Positions 12,140 to 22,790 of a DNA stretch of 64,000 nt are shown here, piece after piece. Each line of letters begins with the position of its first letter. The first letter of the stretch is position 1. The notes below the pieces were generated by a model. That model had not been told where the DNA came from. It did no database searches and was given only the letters and a program-made list of their open reading frames with translations. Source of the DNA: Forficula auricularia (taxonomy: Eukaryota; Arthropoda; Insecta; Dermaptera; Forficulidae); the NCBI GenBank assembly GCA_024734495.1, contig JALMQS010000073.1, positions 1,630,674 to 1,694,673 on the forward strand, written 5' to 3'. Position numbers and translations under genes: made by a program.

Positions 12140-12990
12140 TCTAACTATATTTTACTTTACCATACAGGTTATGGTCAAGTATTGTAATCGTGCATGAAAA
12201 AAGTGGGTTTTTTTTCCTTCTTTTTTTCAAAATATCTCAAAAACGGCTGAAATTATTTTGATTAAAAAAATTGAGCGAAACCAGGGCATTTCGCTCTACA
12301 AATAAGCATTAATAAGTAAACATCGAAAAAATTATATTTTTTGAGATAATAATTGTTTTGTCAAAATGTTTGTTAATTAGTCTGGATGTTAGTCTGTGCG
12401 TTCCCAAATTTTTGTGGACGAGCTAGCTCAAAAACTAGTGTGAATATCAAAACGAAATTTTACACGTAGTTTTGGTCCATTGAGATTAAGAGCTGATTAG
12501 ATTTTGGTGCATATCGACCCAAAATTAAGGGGGTGGAGGGGGGTTAAAAATTAAAAATCTAGGCCATTTGAGCAAACTCAACCAAATTTTGTATACATAA
12601 TCAGTTGGACCCCAGAAGTCTAAAAATGCAAAAATTAACCGCCCGAAATGGAGGGCTGTAGGGTTAAAAAATTAAAATCTAGGTCCGTCACTCAATCTAA
12701 CTTTGTATAGATAATCAGTGGGACGCCAGAAGTCTAAAAATGCACAAAGTAACCGCCTAAAATGGGGGGTGGAGGGTGTAGGTACAAAAAATGAAAATAT
12801 AGGCTCTTGTACCTAACTCAACCAAATTTTGTATACGTAATCAATGGGACTCCAGGAGTCTAAAAATGTAAAAACTAACCCCCTCCCCTACATGATTATA
12901 AATAATTTTATTAAATATTAAATATAAGTGATGGGCCAGGTTGTATAGTAAAGTTAAGTGGATGGCCACATCAGAACACGTCAGCTTATT
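12140..12990 (-). repeat. FB2 repeat copy with internal tandem
   Basis: The plus strand starts TTACTTTACCATACAGGTTATGG and ends GTTAAGTGGATGGCCACATC, the reverse of the copy at 1967. The segment around CTAAAAATGCAAAAATTAACC is repeated about three times between 12585 and 12885, so this copy is internally expanded. Confidence 0.65.
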
Positions 12991-12999
12991 TTTATTTGT

Positions 13000-13440
13000 T
13001 GTAATTAGAAATTGCGAATATATATTTTATAAATTGTATAAAATTAAACTGTTTGTAGTTTTAAAAAGATTAAATTTAAATTTGTAGAAAAAATCCAATT
13101 CGAGTTTTCTTATTAGAACTTGGAATAAGAATAGAAAAAAATGATAAAGTTCCTCCTGTGACTAAAAATTCACTTTTTATTAATTACACCACTTACTTGA
13201 CCCCTCAGGAGTATATGTTTCAAATTTGAAGTCAATCAAATTGAGCCGTTTAGCATGGAGATCGGTGAACATAGAGATATAGAATCCCAAAACTATATAT
13301 TGATTTTTTTCCGAAACTTCTTATGATTGTTTTTATAATGGACTACATTCATTTAAAATAAATAAATAAATAAATAAATAAAGTCTTTTTTTCGAAATAT
13401 ACCTATTTTATTTTATTATCATGATTGATTAATTTTTCGA
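13000..13440. other. AT-rich spacer with AAAT microsatellite
   Basis: An AAATAAATAAATAAAT microsatellite lies near 13360-13381. Nothing else recognisable. Confidence 0.4.
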
Positions 13441-15080
13441 GAATTTTTTCTATCTAACCAAGATTTGCTAATTAGATCTGCTGTAATTTTTTCATTAACT
13501 CGCTCTTTTTATAATTAGCTATCTTTACTCATACAAGTAGACCTTTAAAATAGATCTTTTTGTGTTTAACTTACTCTTTCGATAATTAACTAGCTTTATT
13601 TAAATTTAAGTAGCCCTTTAAATACTTAACTCGCTCCTTTCATATTCAACTGACTCATATTCTACTTAACTCGATCTTTTCATATTTAACTCGCTTTTTT
13701 TGATAATTAACTAGCTTTTTTCATATTTAAATGGCTCTTTAGATACTTAACTTTTGATAATTAGCTCGCTCCTTTCATATTTAACTCGGATTTTTGATAA
13801 TTAACTAGCTTTTTTCATATTTAAATGAATCTTAAAATACTTAACTAGCTCTTTTCATATTATGGTAAAACTCGGTCTTTTCATAATAAACTCGCTTTTT
13901 GACAATTAATTGGCCTTTTTTCATATTTAAGTGGCTCTTTATTTAGCTAACTTGCTCTTTTGATAATTAACTCGCACTTTTTATATTCAACTGACTCATT
14001 TTCTACTTAACTTAATATATTTAGCTTGCTTTGTTCATATTTAAATGGACATACATAACTTTTGATAATTAGCTCGCTCCTTTCATAATCAACTGATTCA
14101 TTTTCTACTTAACTCGCTCTTTTTCATATTTAAATCGCATTTTTGGATAATTAAATAGCTTTTTTCATATTTAAATGGTTCTTTATATACTTAACATTAA
14201 CTGGCTTTTTGGATAATTAATTAGCTTTTTTTCATATTTAAATGGCTCTTTACATACTTAACTTTTGATAATTAGCTCGATCCTTTCATAATCAACTGAT
14301 TCATTTTCTACTTAACTCGCTCTTTTCATATTTAAATCGCATTTTTGGATAATTAAATAGCTTTTTTCATATTTAAATGGTTCTTCATATACTTAACATT
14401 AACTGGCTTTTTGGATAATTAATTAGCTTTTTTTCATATTTAAATGGCTCTTTACATACTTACCGTTTGATAATTAGCCCGTTCCTTTCATATTTAACTC
14501 GCATTTTTGATAATTAAATAGCTTTTTTCATATTTAAATGAAACTTCAAATACTTAACTAGCTCTTTTCATATTAAGCTCGCTTTTTTTTAATATTTACT
14601 TAAATAGATTTTTTTGATATTTAAATGACTCTTTAAATACTTAACTCGGTCTTTTTATAATAAACTCGCTTTTTGACAATTAATTAGCCTCTTTACCTAG
14701 TTATAACTTGGTCTTTTGATCATTAACTCGCTCTTTTTATATTCAACTTACTCATTTTCTACTTAATTTGATATATTCATATTTAGCTTATTTTTTCATA
14801 TTTAAATGGTTCTTTAAATACTTAAAATTAACTCGATTTTTGGATAATTAATTAGCTTTTTTCATATTTAAATGGCTCTTTACATACTTAACTTTTGCTA
14901 ATATGCTAGCTCCTTTCATATTTAACTGACTCATTTTCTACTTAACTCGCTCTTTTCATATTAAACTCGCATTTTTTGATAATTAAATAGCTTAAGTTGC
15001 CATTTACATACTTAACTCTGTCTTTTGATAATTAACTACTAGCTTCATTTATATTTATTTAGCCTTTTAAATACTTAATT
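13440..15080. repeat. Degenerate minisatellite with 192-bp higher-order repeat
   Basis: Over 1.6 kb the phrases AACTCGCTCTTTTCATATT, TTGATAATTAACTAGC and ATTTAAATGGCTCTTTA alternate with small changes, giving a basic unit near 20-25 bp. A block of about 192 bp starting near 14065 is repeated almost exactly from about 14257. It lies just downstream of the 3' end of the secreted-protein gene. No coding frame. Confidence 0.75.
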
Positions 15081-15469
15081 CGTTCCTGACTGATGATGAA
15101 TACTATACCTTCGTAGCTATAGCTGGAAAAAATTTGAAAATTCACAAAATACAAAACAATGTCAAGAAATAAAGGAAATTTTCAGACTATCCGATTTGGT
15201 GTGGAATATGTATTTTACATCAAGCAGAGGACAACCTTATTTATTTCTCTTTATAATATTCTTTGTTTTGTAAAACGTCCCCAAGCACCACGTATTACAG
15301 CCCCTCCTTAATACTCTTAATAGTTAAAATTCAAAATCCTTTAAATCTTTTTGAGTACCTAAGTATATTTAAGAATAAATTTATAGAAAATATTTAAAAT
15401 AAAATAAAAATAAAAAAAAATATGTGAGCTTGTGAGCCTCATTCACATAAGCTCACGGGGGAAGTGAAA

Positions 15470-15605
15470 CTTTAATTATAAAACCCACTAATAGTTTATG
15501 ACAAATAAAATTTATTAAAATTAGGAAATTTAAATTATTATTTTATAACCCACTAATTGTTCATGACAAATAAAATTTTATAAAATTAGAAAATTTCTAT
15601 TTTTA
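15470..15605. repeat. Two tandem copies of the CCCACTAAT unit
   Basis: AACCCACTAATAGTTTATGA and AACCCACTAATTGTTCATGA are inverse copies of the unit that forms the array at 54760-55656. Confidence 0.6.
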
Positions 15606-15747
15606 ATTGAAAATCTGGCCTTGTCTCTAATTTCCCCTCTAGGAGTCATTTCCCCTTTATTGTAACTAAAAAATTAAAACAGATACGTCGCTAAAGAAGT
15701 ATCACTTCAATAAAAAATTCACAATTTATCAACTTTTAATTTTTCAT

Positions 15748-15753
15748 TTTATT
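15748..15753 (-). promoter_or_regulatory. Candidate polyadenylation signal AATAAA
   Basis: TTTATT on the plus strand reads AATAAA on the minus strand, about 85 bases downstream of the stop codon of the secreted-protein gene. AT-rich sequence makes chance hits common. Confidence 0.45.
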
Positions 15754-15834
15754 TCATTTAAACAAAAGACTTACTAAATACATCATGATTTTTTACTTCA
15801 ACTTTCTTTTAGTATTTGATATCTGCTTAAATAC

Positions 15835-15993
15835 CTAGATTTTAGGGATAAAGCTGACATCTAAAACTATATTTATGATAGGGTCATGGTTTTTGTCATC
15901 TTTCAAGCTCACATCTAATTTAAAATTAGCAGATGGGACCGACACCCCGAAAAGACATGGACCTATCGCATAGAGAGTCACCTTGTATTTTTT
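15835..15993 (-). CDS. Exon 4: C-terminal exon and stop of secreted protein
   Basis: The acceptor TCGTTACAG is followed at 15993 by AAAAAATACAAG. The exon gives 52 residues beginning KKYKVTLYAIGPCLFGVSVP and ending VLDVSFIPKI, then TAG at 15835-15837. It follows exon 3 in phase 0, so the joined text reads CPIDV-KKYKV. The alternating hydrophobic pattern fits beta strands, and the fourth Cys (GPC) lies here. A canonical AATAAA on the minus strand sits at 15753-15748, about 85 bases after the stop, and is a good polyadenylation signal candidate. No longer open reading frame competes on this stretch. Confidence 0.82.
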   Translation of the reverse strand, partial: KKYKVTLYAIGPCLFGVSVPSANFKLDVSLKDDKNHDPIINIVLDVSFIPKI

Positions 15994-16244
15994 CTGTAAC
16001 GAATAAAAAAATATATATATATATATTATTAAAAAATAAATGGTATACTACTAGTTGCTATTTTAGGCCGAACCGGAACTGAACCCGCAATTTTCAGGTT
16101 CAAAAACCGGGTTTGCTGAACCAAAATTTTTCAACTTCTGTGTTACATCATAGTATAAATATAAACAGCATTTGCACTCCTCAAGATTAATATTAACCAT
16201 TAAATTGAAAGTTTTTGTGCCGAGAGTAGCAGAATTTTTATATA

Positions 16245-16440
16245 TTGAAGGAGACAATAAAAGAGTAACTTAACTTAGCCACATGAAAAATGTTAACCTT
16301 TCATTCATAAATTAATTCCTGTGAATCAATTGTAATAGATTGATGAAGAGGGCAAAGCCCTCGAAACTATAGTCTCGTTATAAATAAATAAAATTTATAA
16401 TTCCAGCAGAAGACACACTCTTTTATTGTCTCCTTCAATA
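16245..16440. mobile_element. Small inverted-repeat insert with hammerhead-like motif
   Basis: GAAGGAGACAATAAAAGAGT near 16247 is mirrored by ACTCTTTTATTGTCTCCTTC near 16417. Between them is the ribozyme-like sequence at 16335-16380. The layout (inverted ends, ribozyme) parallels the Penelope palindromes elsewhere in the window. Confidence 0.55.
16335..16380 (+). ncRNA. Hammerhead-like motif F, core mutated
   Basis: TTGATGA (16340-16346), a perfect stem II GAGGGC/GCCCTC, GAAA (16363-16366), a stem III ACT/AGT and C at the cleavage position are present. The first core base, C3, is T here, which should abolish cleavage because C3 pairs with G8 in the active site. Confidence 0.5.
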
Positions 16441-16589
16441 TTAACCATACTCATAATCTTGCACAAAAGCTATATTCAAATCTACTTCGACAAGAGAAAA
16501 ATTTTATTAACAATGAATTTATGACAGTCCAGAAAAAAAATAACTATTATAACATGACTGTCTATGATAGTCAAAGATTAGTTCAATTA

Positions 16590-17155
16590 AAGGCAGGTTC
16601 ACACGGGGCTTTTTCTGCTACTTATTCTTTACTTGTCCGACTAACTTGCAATTTGCAGGCATGGAGGGGGTCGAAATGACGTCACTCCGAACTGTCTTAC
16701 TAGCATGCTTGCTTGATTTAAAAGATAGGGCATGTTCTAAAAAAAAAGTTTAGCTACTTGAACCCGGCAGTGTCCAGACAATTGGAAAGCATTATTTTAT
16801 CACGTGGGTGACATGAGCATTGGCACAATACGTCAGCTGATATCACAGAACAGCTGATATTTTGTTTCTCACTGTTCACCTCTTTACTGCAATGAATAAA
16901 GAGAATATGCCTTTCAAATTCGTCTGCGATTGATAATTTCTTCAATAATAATATTGTCAGCCATTTTTGTTTGCATCTAAGATGAAAGATGATAGTCCGG
17001 CTGTTTGGACTGACACATGAGTGCGTCAACTTGAAAGTTTTCTGAAAAAGCTCCATGTGAAGCCAACGGGCGAAAAATCAGCCTGACTGAACTAGCTTCA
17101 AATTGCAAGTAAGGAACAAGTAAGAGAAAATGTCTCGTGTGAACCAGCCTTAAGG
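16590..17155. mobile_element. PIF/Harbinger-like non-autonomous element in intron 3 vicinity
   Basis: The ends AAGGCAGGTTCACACG (16590) and CGTGTGAACCAGCCTTAAG (to about 17153) are inverted, next to TTA/TTAA. The interior minus strand carries ATGGCTGACAATATTATTAT, similar to the start of Harbinger-type transposase genes, but with stops. It lies inside intron 3 of the secreted-protein gene. Confidence 0.5.
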
Positions 17156-17819
17156 TGCGACATATTTCATTAACATATTAAATATAACAACACTATCAAA
17201 ATATGTTTTTAAATTAACTAATTTTGCCATAAAAATACAAATATTTTTTTTTCTAAAGAAGGAAGTACAAAGTGCTGTACCATTTTGAAATCTCGAATAA
17301 ATGGGCGAATTTTTTAAATAACTTGTCATGCTAGTTTACTAGACTTTTTTATGATTCAAAGTTAGCTGAACAAATTTTTTTAAAACATAAATTCGGCAAA
17401 AAAAAATTTCTTCAAAAGTATAGTACCTACTTATGGTTTTATTTTGAATTTTGGTCAATACCACGATAATTCGGAATTGCGTAACAAAAATTAGAATAAT
17501 AAAATATGTAAATTTATAGCCACAGGATCTCATTATTGAGTGCAGGGTAGCGAATTTCACTATTTTCAAAAAATGCCTATAACTCAAAAACTATGAGACT
17601 TTTGTTAAAAAAAAATTTAGGTTCTGGACCGTCATAAACTGGCCTATCTACTGTTTTTGTACTAATTTTTGTCATTTCACAGAGAGAAGTCTATCCATTC
17701 TTAATTAAGCAAAGTTAAATGAGCTATATTAAACCGATCAAATAGATTTTTTACTTTATCCAATGCGAACGGAAATTTTATAAGTAACCATAGCAACTGC
17801 GTTGTTTTTCTTATCCGTT

Positions 17820-18195
17820 ACCTTTGCTGAAGACATGGAGGAATCGACTAAAAATCAAAAATAGGCATCGATTCTCATCTAATACTAGAGGAATAACCTT
17901 ATTGCATTCCATTTTTGATATTTTGACTATTAATCGCAACCTCTACTGAAAACGTGGAAGAATCGACTTAAAATCAAAAAGGCTAAATTATTTTTCAAGC
18001 TTGAGTTGTTTACTAAAAAAGAATTTAGTCTTTTTGATTTTAAGTCGATTCTTCATCATTTTCAGTAGAGGTTGCCATTAATAGTCAAAACATTAAAAAT
18101 GGAATGCAATAAGGCTATTCCTCTTGTATTAGATAAGAGTTGATCGTTATTTTTGATTTTAAGACGATTCCTCCAGGTCTTCACCAATGATTACC
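17820..18195. repeat. Foldback FB3 (GATTCTTCC family)
   Basis: An imperfect palindrome centred near 18005. AAGTCGATTCTTC, CAGTAGAGGTTGCC and TGGAATGCAATAAGG are mirrored. A related single-orientation copy is at 60110-60560. Confidence 0.6.
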
Positions 18196-18518
18196 AATAA
18201 TAATCGAAGGATCAAAAATCCAATGTAGAATGGTTATTCCTCGAGTAATAGATGAGAATCGATCACTTTTTTTGAATTTAAGTCAACAGGGACTGCAAAT
18301 TGGAAGTGATATCTATTTAATAATAAAGAAATAAAACATATTAATATTTCAAATGACTTTGGATAAAGTTTAGCAACGATACGTTGCAGTTTATTTATTT
18401 TCCGAACAATTTTTGAGAATAAAAATATTATCAAGAAATTCCAATTCTATACAAAGAACCATCCGAATCTTCTAAAAAAATTACAATCTAAAATACGGTA
18501 AACTGCAACGGATCACTA

Positions 18519-19680
18519 GGGTGGTGATTATTTTTGGTATTTACGAATTTTTACGCTGACAGAGACTCATATGATTCGAAATAAATAAAAAAATATCCCC
18601 CAAGTTCCAACTCTCTATCTTAATTTTAATCTTTGCCCCATCTAAATAACATGGGGTTTTTGGCATTGAACGATCAATTTTTTTATCCGGCCAAAATAAT
18701 ATAATACAGCGAAGGCTAAAAAAATAACAGATTTAAAAAATAAAAAAATAAAGTAAAAATAATGAAATGTATCTTTAATGCAATGAAATTGAATAATCTT
18801 TTAATATGATATACTAACTGCAAGGCCCGCTTTCGGCGGCCCTCTTGCTAGCCAGGGGGCACGCCCCCTGGACCCCCAGTCCACGAACTCCACTCTCACC
18901 CCCACCGCCGCCCCTAAACCCACCCAGCACCCCACCTCCGCCCCCACCCCACCACTCCATCTGCACCCTAACCCAGGAACCCCACTCCCGCCCCATGCCC
19001 TACCCACGCTCCCACACCACCACCCCAACACTCCATCCGCACCCTAACCCACGAACCCCACCACCGCATCATACCCAACCCCCTCCCCCACACCATCACC
19101 CCAACACTCCACCCGTAACCCACGAAACCCCCACCCTTTTAGGCGTAAATTAAATACTTGGGGTCTGTCTAAACTACTAACAAAATATCAACTTTTCATC
19201 AATTGAGAGCAGTAATTTATTTAAGTTTAATTAGGGCTATGTTTTGCACGATATTTAAAAAGTATTTAAATAAAAGGGCGGTTCTAAAAACGTGTTAATA
19301 TATGGGGTGTTCCATTTAAAAAAATAAAGTTGCTACGACTTTTCGATGGAAGCCGAAACGTCACAATGCTAAAAATATTTTAGATCGATAGAACAGGTAA
19401 GAAAATGTAAGGTGCTAAATTTTCAGAAAAATTCTGCGTTCCGCTTTCCATAAACGTCTAACGTGCCATCGACCGTGAATCACCCTGTAGACTTCAAAAT
19501 TAATTAAATTGATAATTCAACACCAAAAATCCCTTGTTATTTAGATGGGAAAATTACATCGCTGTTCAGCAAAGGTTAAAATTGAGATAGGGGCTTGAAA
19601 CTTGGAGGATATTTTTTTTTATTTATTTCGAACCATCTGTTAGCGTAAAAATTCTAAAATACCCAAAATTAGGACCACCC
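18519..19680. mobile_element. TIR element with TA target, Tc1/mariner-like
   Basis: GGGTGGTGATTATTTTTGG at 18519 is mirrored by CCCAAAATTAGGACCACCC ending at 19680, and both ends abut TA. Matching subterminal blocks (TTACGCTGACAG / CTGTTAGCGTAA) follow. No transposase survives. A Helitron-type tail (18814-19140) and another TIR fragment (about 19300-19490, CGATGGAAGCCGAAACGTC) are nested inside. Confidence 0.65.
18814..19140 (-). mobile_element. Helitron-like 3' fragment
   Basis: On the minus strand the G-rich tract ends CCAGGGGGCGTGCCCCCTGG, then GCGGGCCTTGCAGTTAG followed by T, the same 3' end as at 32526 and 44387 (there CTAG). The pro-rich ORFs on the other strand are artefacts of the C-rich repeat. 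Confidence 0.6.
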
Positions 19681-19812
19681 TAACGGATGAACATTCATAC
19701 GCAATTTGTTTTAATTAAATGTAAACTTATGCTCAAATCAAAATAGTCCAACCAGGCCAATCGCTAAAACACGATTATAGTTTGAATTAAAAATTATGAT
19801 TTTAATACTTAC

Positions 19813-19968
19813 GACATCAATGGGACAGCTAATTGGAAAATCGCCATAAGTTGCAATGTCATTAATATAAGTGGAATACTTGTTGAGAAAATCGCAAAAA
19901 TCCATGTCTTTGTCTTCCGATTCAGGTTTAAATTCACCAGTTTTGTCACTGTAAATAGTCATGGTAGC
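19813..19968 (-). CDS. Exon 3: FCDFL...SCPI core of DUF1091/MD-2-like protein
   Basis: The acceptor CTCTGCAG precedes GCTACC at 19968, and the donor GATGTC|GTAAGT falls at 19812. The exon is 52 codons, phase 0 at both ends, starting ATMTIYSDKTGEF. It carries the diagnostic FCDFLNKYS segment and then YGDFPISCPIDV. In DUF1091-type proteins a Cys-x-(F/Y)-L segment about 20 residues before a Cys-Pro-Ile is typical; this is family knowledge, not a search result. The donor is a perfect GTAAGT. A TA-flanked TIR element ends about 130 bp downstream (19680). Confidence 0.85.
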
Positions 19969-20220
19969 CTGCAGAGAAAATGAAAATCATATAATAAAAT
20001 AGGCGGTGTTTATCCATGAGACTTAAAGATATGGCAATTTCTAGCAGCGAACGGTTTGAACTAAAAACCTGAAACTTGATCACTCAAAAGTTTACTAAAT
20101 TTCAGCTCATTAGCTATGACACTATATGTGACGCTATCAAAACTTCGCGACGTTAAAAATTTAATTAACGGAGAGTAGTTGATATGTGTAGCCTAGTGAT
20201 TCTTAATTATTATATATATG

Positions 20221-20608
20221 TTAACATTTAAATGAAAGCGAAAGTTAAAACTTTTATCCGGTCACTGCCCTATTTTGGTGCACTTGGGACCAGACTCGTT
20301 TTGATAGTGAACCAAGAGTTGAAAAAAGATACAAGACCCAGCCGGGTATGATCCTACATCTTCTGCGTTAAGCCCGCAAATGCCTTCTCCATTTAGGCGA
20401 TGGATCCACTGACTAGATCCTATAATCAAATCTTAGATATATTCAACTCTCTAGTTCAATCGCGTTTTTCTTCTATTTTCCTAATAGTATGGTTGTTATA
20501 TTTCAACTCTTGGTTCACTATCAAAACGAGTCTGGTCCCAAGTGCACCAAAATAGGGCAGTGACCGGATAAAAGTTTTAACTTTCGCTTTCATTTAAATG
20601 TTAACATA
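20221..20608. mobile_element. Inverted-arm element with tRNA-like centre
   Basis: Arms of about 110 bp (20221-20331 and 20499-20608) are nearly exact inverted copies, including GGTGCACTTGGGACCAGACT. The 168-bp centre read on the minus strand has CGCCTAAATGGAGAAGGC (a tRNA-Arg-like D arm with box A) and GGATCATACCC (box B-like), so it is probably a tRNA-derived SINE head. Confidence 0.5.
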
Positions 20609-20699
20609 TAAACATTCTAAATAAAATTTATTATTGAAAAACTGAACAAAATTCATCTGTTTCGATTCCCCAAAGAATCAGACAGATGAGAATTGTAGT

Positions 20700-20701
20700 A
20701 A

Positions 20702-20738
<37 letters not shown>
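20700..20738. repeat. TA microsatellite
   Basis: About 19 TA units at the start of the Penelope-like fragment. Confidence 0.9.
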
Positions 20739-20741
<3 letters not shown>

Positions 20742-20752
20742 TTTTTGAGGAT

Positions 20753-20920
20753 ACAAATTCTCGTTGTTTGAGTCCGACATTGGCAAATTTGATGGTAGAT
20801 GATTTTATGGGAAGGATGGTGAGTCCCAGCAATTTGGCTTTCTATATGGTGTACATGAATGACCATCTTGCATATATTCCAGAACATAAGGAACAGGAGT
20901 TGGTACATATTTTAATATAG
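20753..20920 (+). pseudogene. Penelope-like reverse transcriptase fragment (motifs B-C)
   Basis: The frame reads SRCLSPTLANLMVDDFMGRM, then FYMVYMNDHLAYIPEHKEQE and LVHILI before TAG. LSPTLANL is the Penelope-type motif B, and YMND sits where YVDD (catalytic motif C) is expected, so the first catalytic Asp has become Asn. Coding similarity resumes after the palindrome at 20937-21410. The palindrome has therefore split an RT gene, or the two belong to one rearranged copy. Confidence 0.65.
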
Positions 20921-21013
20921 ATAATGAAAAAATAAAGTAACTTATGAGGAGAATTTTCTAGGTTAGGTTTCACAAAAGGAAATATTAAAACAAATGTATG
21001 TTTTTTTTTGAGT

Positions 21014-21065
21014 TTGATTCACTCGATATATATTTCGGGTTATTAGCCCATCATCAGGAGTTCAA
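21014..21065 (-). ncRNA. Hammerhead ribozyme B1
   Basis: Minus-strand core CTGATGA (21057-21051), stem II GGG/CCC, GAAA (21036-21033), a minimal stem III, ATC at the cleavage site, and stem I pairs ACTC/GAGT plus TTGA/TCAA. Confidence 0.8.
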
Positions 21066-21283
21066 ATGAAAACTGAATACAAATTTGTAAAAACATTCAA
21101 CAGGTAAATTTTGAGAAAGAAGAGTACGTTCAGAAATTTTTTTTTTTTTAATATAAACAAAATGTTAATATTAATAATAACATTTTGTTTATATTAAAAA
21201 AAATAAAAAAAAATCTGAACGTACTCATCTTTCTCAAAATTTTACCTGTTGAATGTTTTTACAAATTTGTATTCAGTTTTCAT

Positions 21284-21335
21284 TTGAACTCCTGATGATG
21301 GGCTAATAACCCGAAATATATATCGAGTGAATCAA
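21284..21335 (+). ncRNA. Hammerhead ribozyme B2
   Basis: TTGAACTC, core CTGATGA (21292-21298), stem II GGG-loop-CCC, GAAA (21313-21316), ATATATAT as a tiny stem III, C at 21324 (cleavage expected after it), then GAGTGAATCAA. ACTC/GAGT and TTGA/TCAA form stem I. All core bases are intact. Confidence 0.82.
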
Positions 21336-21455
21336 ACTCAAAAAAACATACATTTGTTTTAATATTTCCTTTTGTGAAACCTAACCTAGAAAATTCTCCT
21401 CATAAGTTACTTATAATGTTTCACCTAGAACCGACACCTAAATCCTTAAAAATTA

Positions 21456-21620
21456 GAAAAAATAAAGTTCACTGTGGAAAGGGAGAAGGAAAATGAGATT
21501 GGTTTCCTGGAAATAAAAATAATAAAAAGAGAAAATAGATTACTAATTGACATTTTTGAGAAGAAACCCAAGTCTCTCAGAATGTTGAATTATAAGTCTG
21601 ACAACCCAATGGCACATAAG
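21456..21620 (+). pseudogene. Penelope-like reverse transcriptase fragment (thumb side)
   Basis: The frame reads KIKFTVEREKENEIGFLEIK, then RENRLLIDIFEKKPKSLRML and NYKSDNPMAHK. Penelope RTs have FT-x-E, (P/G)FLD, a (Y/F)xKP-type segment and a final S-x-HP-x-HK at this place. The reading is cut at 21621, exactly where TAGAGACCGG of another element begins. Confidence 0.7.
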
Positions 21621-21845
21621 TAGAGACCGGATTCCTATGCAATTGCATATTTTGTTTGCCGCCACATACGACCCAGGGGATCAATTATCTATCCGTATCA
21701 TGCATCTAGGATACTGTAGGTTGAATTTTATACTGCATATTTTTGCATATTTGAGTAATATTGCATAAAATTGCATATTTGAAGAATATTGCATAAAATT
21801 GCATATTTGAAGGATTTTTTTGTCAAATATTGCCTATTTCACGCG
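21621..21845 (+). mobile_element. Fragment of the TAGAGACCGG TIR element
   Basis: TAGAGACCGGATTCCTATGC and GCCGCCACATACGACCCAGG match the left end at 1424. Only the left part is present. Confidence 0.65.
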
Positions 21846-21849
21846 TTTT

Positions 21850-22790
21850 TTTTTGTTCAAAAATTTTTTTTTAATAACTCTAAAATGGCTTATTAAATCA
21901 AACAAGATATTTATTAGATAAATTAAAGCTCTTTAAATTACGCGTAAAATGATAATAATTTCCTCTATTCAAGTTCAGTAGAACAGGTACTAGCCCGTGT
22001 CAAAAAACAGCCCCAGGGATCACTTTTGATTATTCCTAAAACTCGTATTTTTTTCGATTTTTCCCCATTTTGACCATGAAGGAGCACGTTTTCGACAAAG
22101 ATCACTCTTTACATTTTTAAACTAGATTAAATTTACTACAATTTAAACAAAGTTTCTTTCATCTTAATTGGATAGTGGTAACCTGTCCCGCAATCAGGTG
22201 AAGTTTGCAGTTTTTTTCTTCATAAAATGAAAACTACTCATTGTAGAAACTTGATTTCTATCTCATTGTCTAGGAAATTTTGTTTACTTAAAGGTTTAAT
22301 TGGGCCAGTTTTTTGATAAAACTCTTAGATTTATAGATATCCTACATTTTCCGGACAGGATATGATCCGAATCCTCAAAAGCGTCATGGAAAATGATGGA
22401 TATCTATAAATATAAGAGTTTTATCAAAAAAGTGGTCCAAATAAACCTTCAAGTCAACAAAATTTACTAGAGACTGAAATAAGAATCAAGTTTCTAGGAT
22501 GAGTAGTTTTCATTTTATGAAGGAAAAACTGCGATTTTTTGCAAAAAAACTGCAAACTTCAACCTATTTGCGGCACGGGTTAACAGTAATTTTATTCAAA
22601 AGTGATCCCGGGGCTGTTTTTTGACAGACGCTAGTACAGGTTCTACGGAACTTAAATATATGAACATGTTATCATTTTACGCGTAATTTAAAGACCTTTA
22701 ATTTATTCAATTATTATCTTTTTGATTTGATAAGCGGTTTTAGAGTTATTCAAGAAAAACTGAAAAAACTCCTAAAACTTCTTATTTTAA
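21850..22790. mobile_element. FB1 foldback, 0.95-kb palindrome
   Basis: The arms are mirrored throughout: GTCAAAAAACAGCCCCAGGG near 21994 and CCGGGGCTGTTTTTTGACAG near 22609; TTACGCGTAAAATGATAA near 21938 and its inverse near 22668. The centre is near 22330. Short non-matching loops separate the blocks. Confidence 0.7.

Larger units (their letters stand above)
20937..21410. mobile_element. Palindromic Penelope terminal-repeat pair with two hammerheads
   Basis: A near-perfect 474-bp palindrome, GTAACTTATGAGGAGAATTT at the left mirrored at the right, centre about 21174. Each arm contains one hammerhead ribozyme (21065-21014 minus, 21284-21335 plus) and the tail TTTCACAAAAGGAAAT. A 43-bp piece of the same end is inserted in the array at 55521. 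Confidence 0.8.

Noticed and set aside
15083..15132. CTGATGA followed by GGAAAA as a possible hammerhead
   Set aside because: No stem II can be formed between the two motifs, and no stem I partner is visible.
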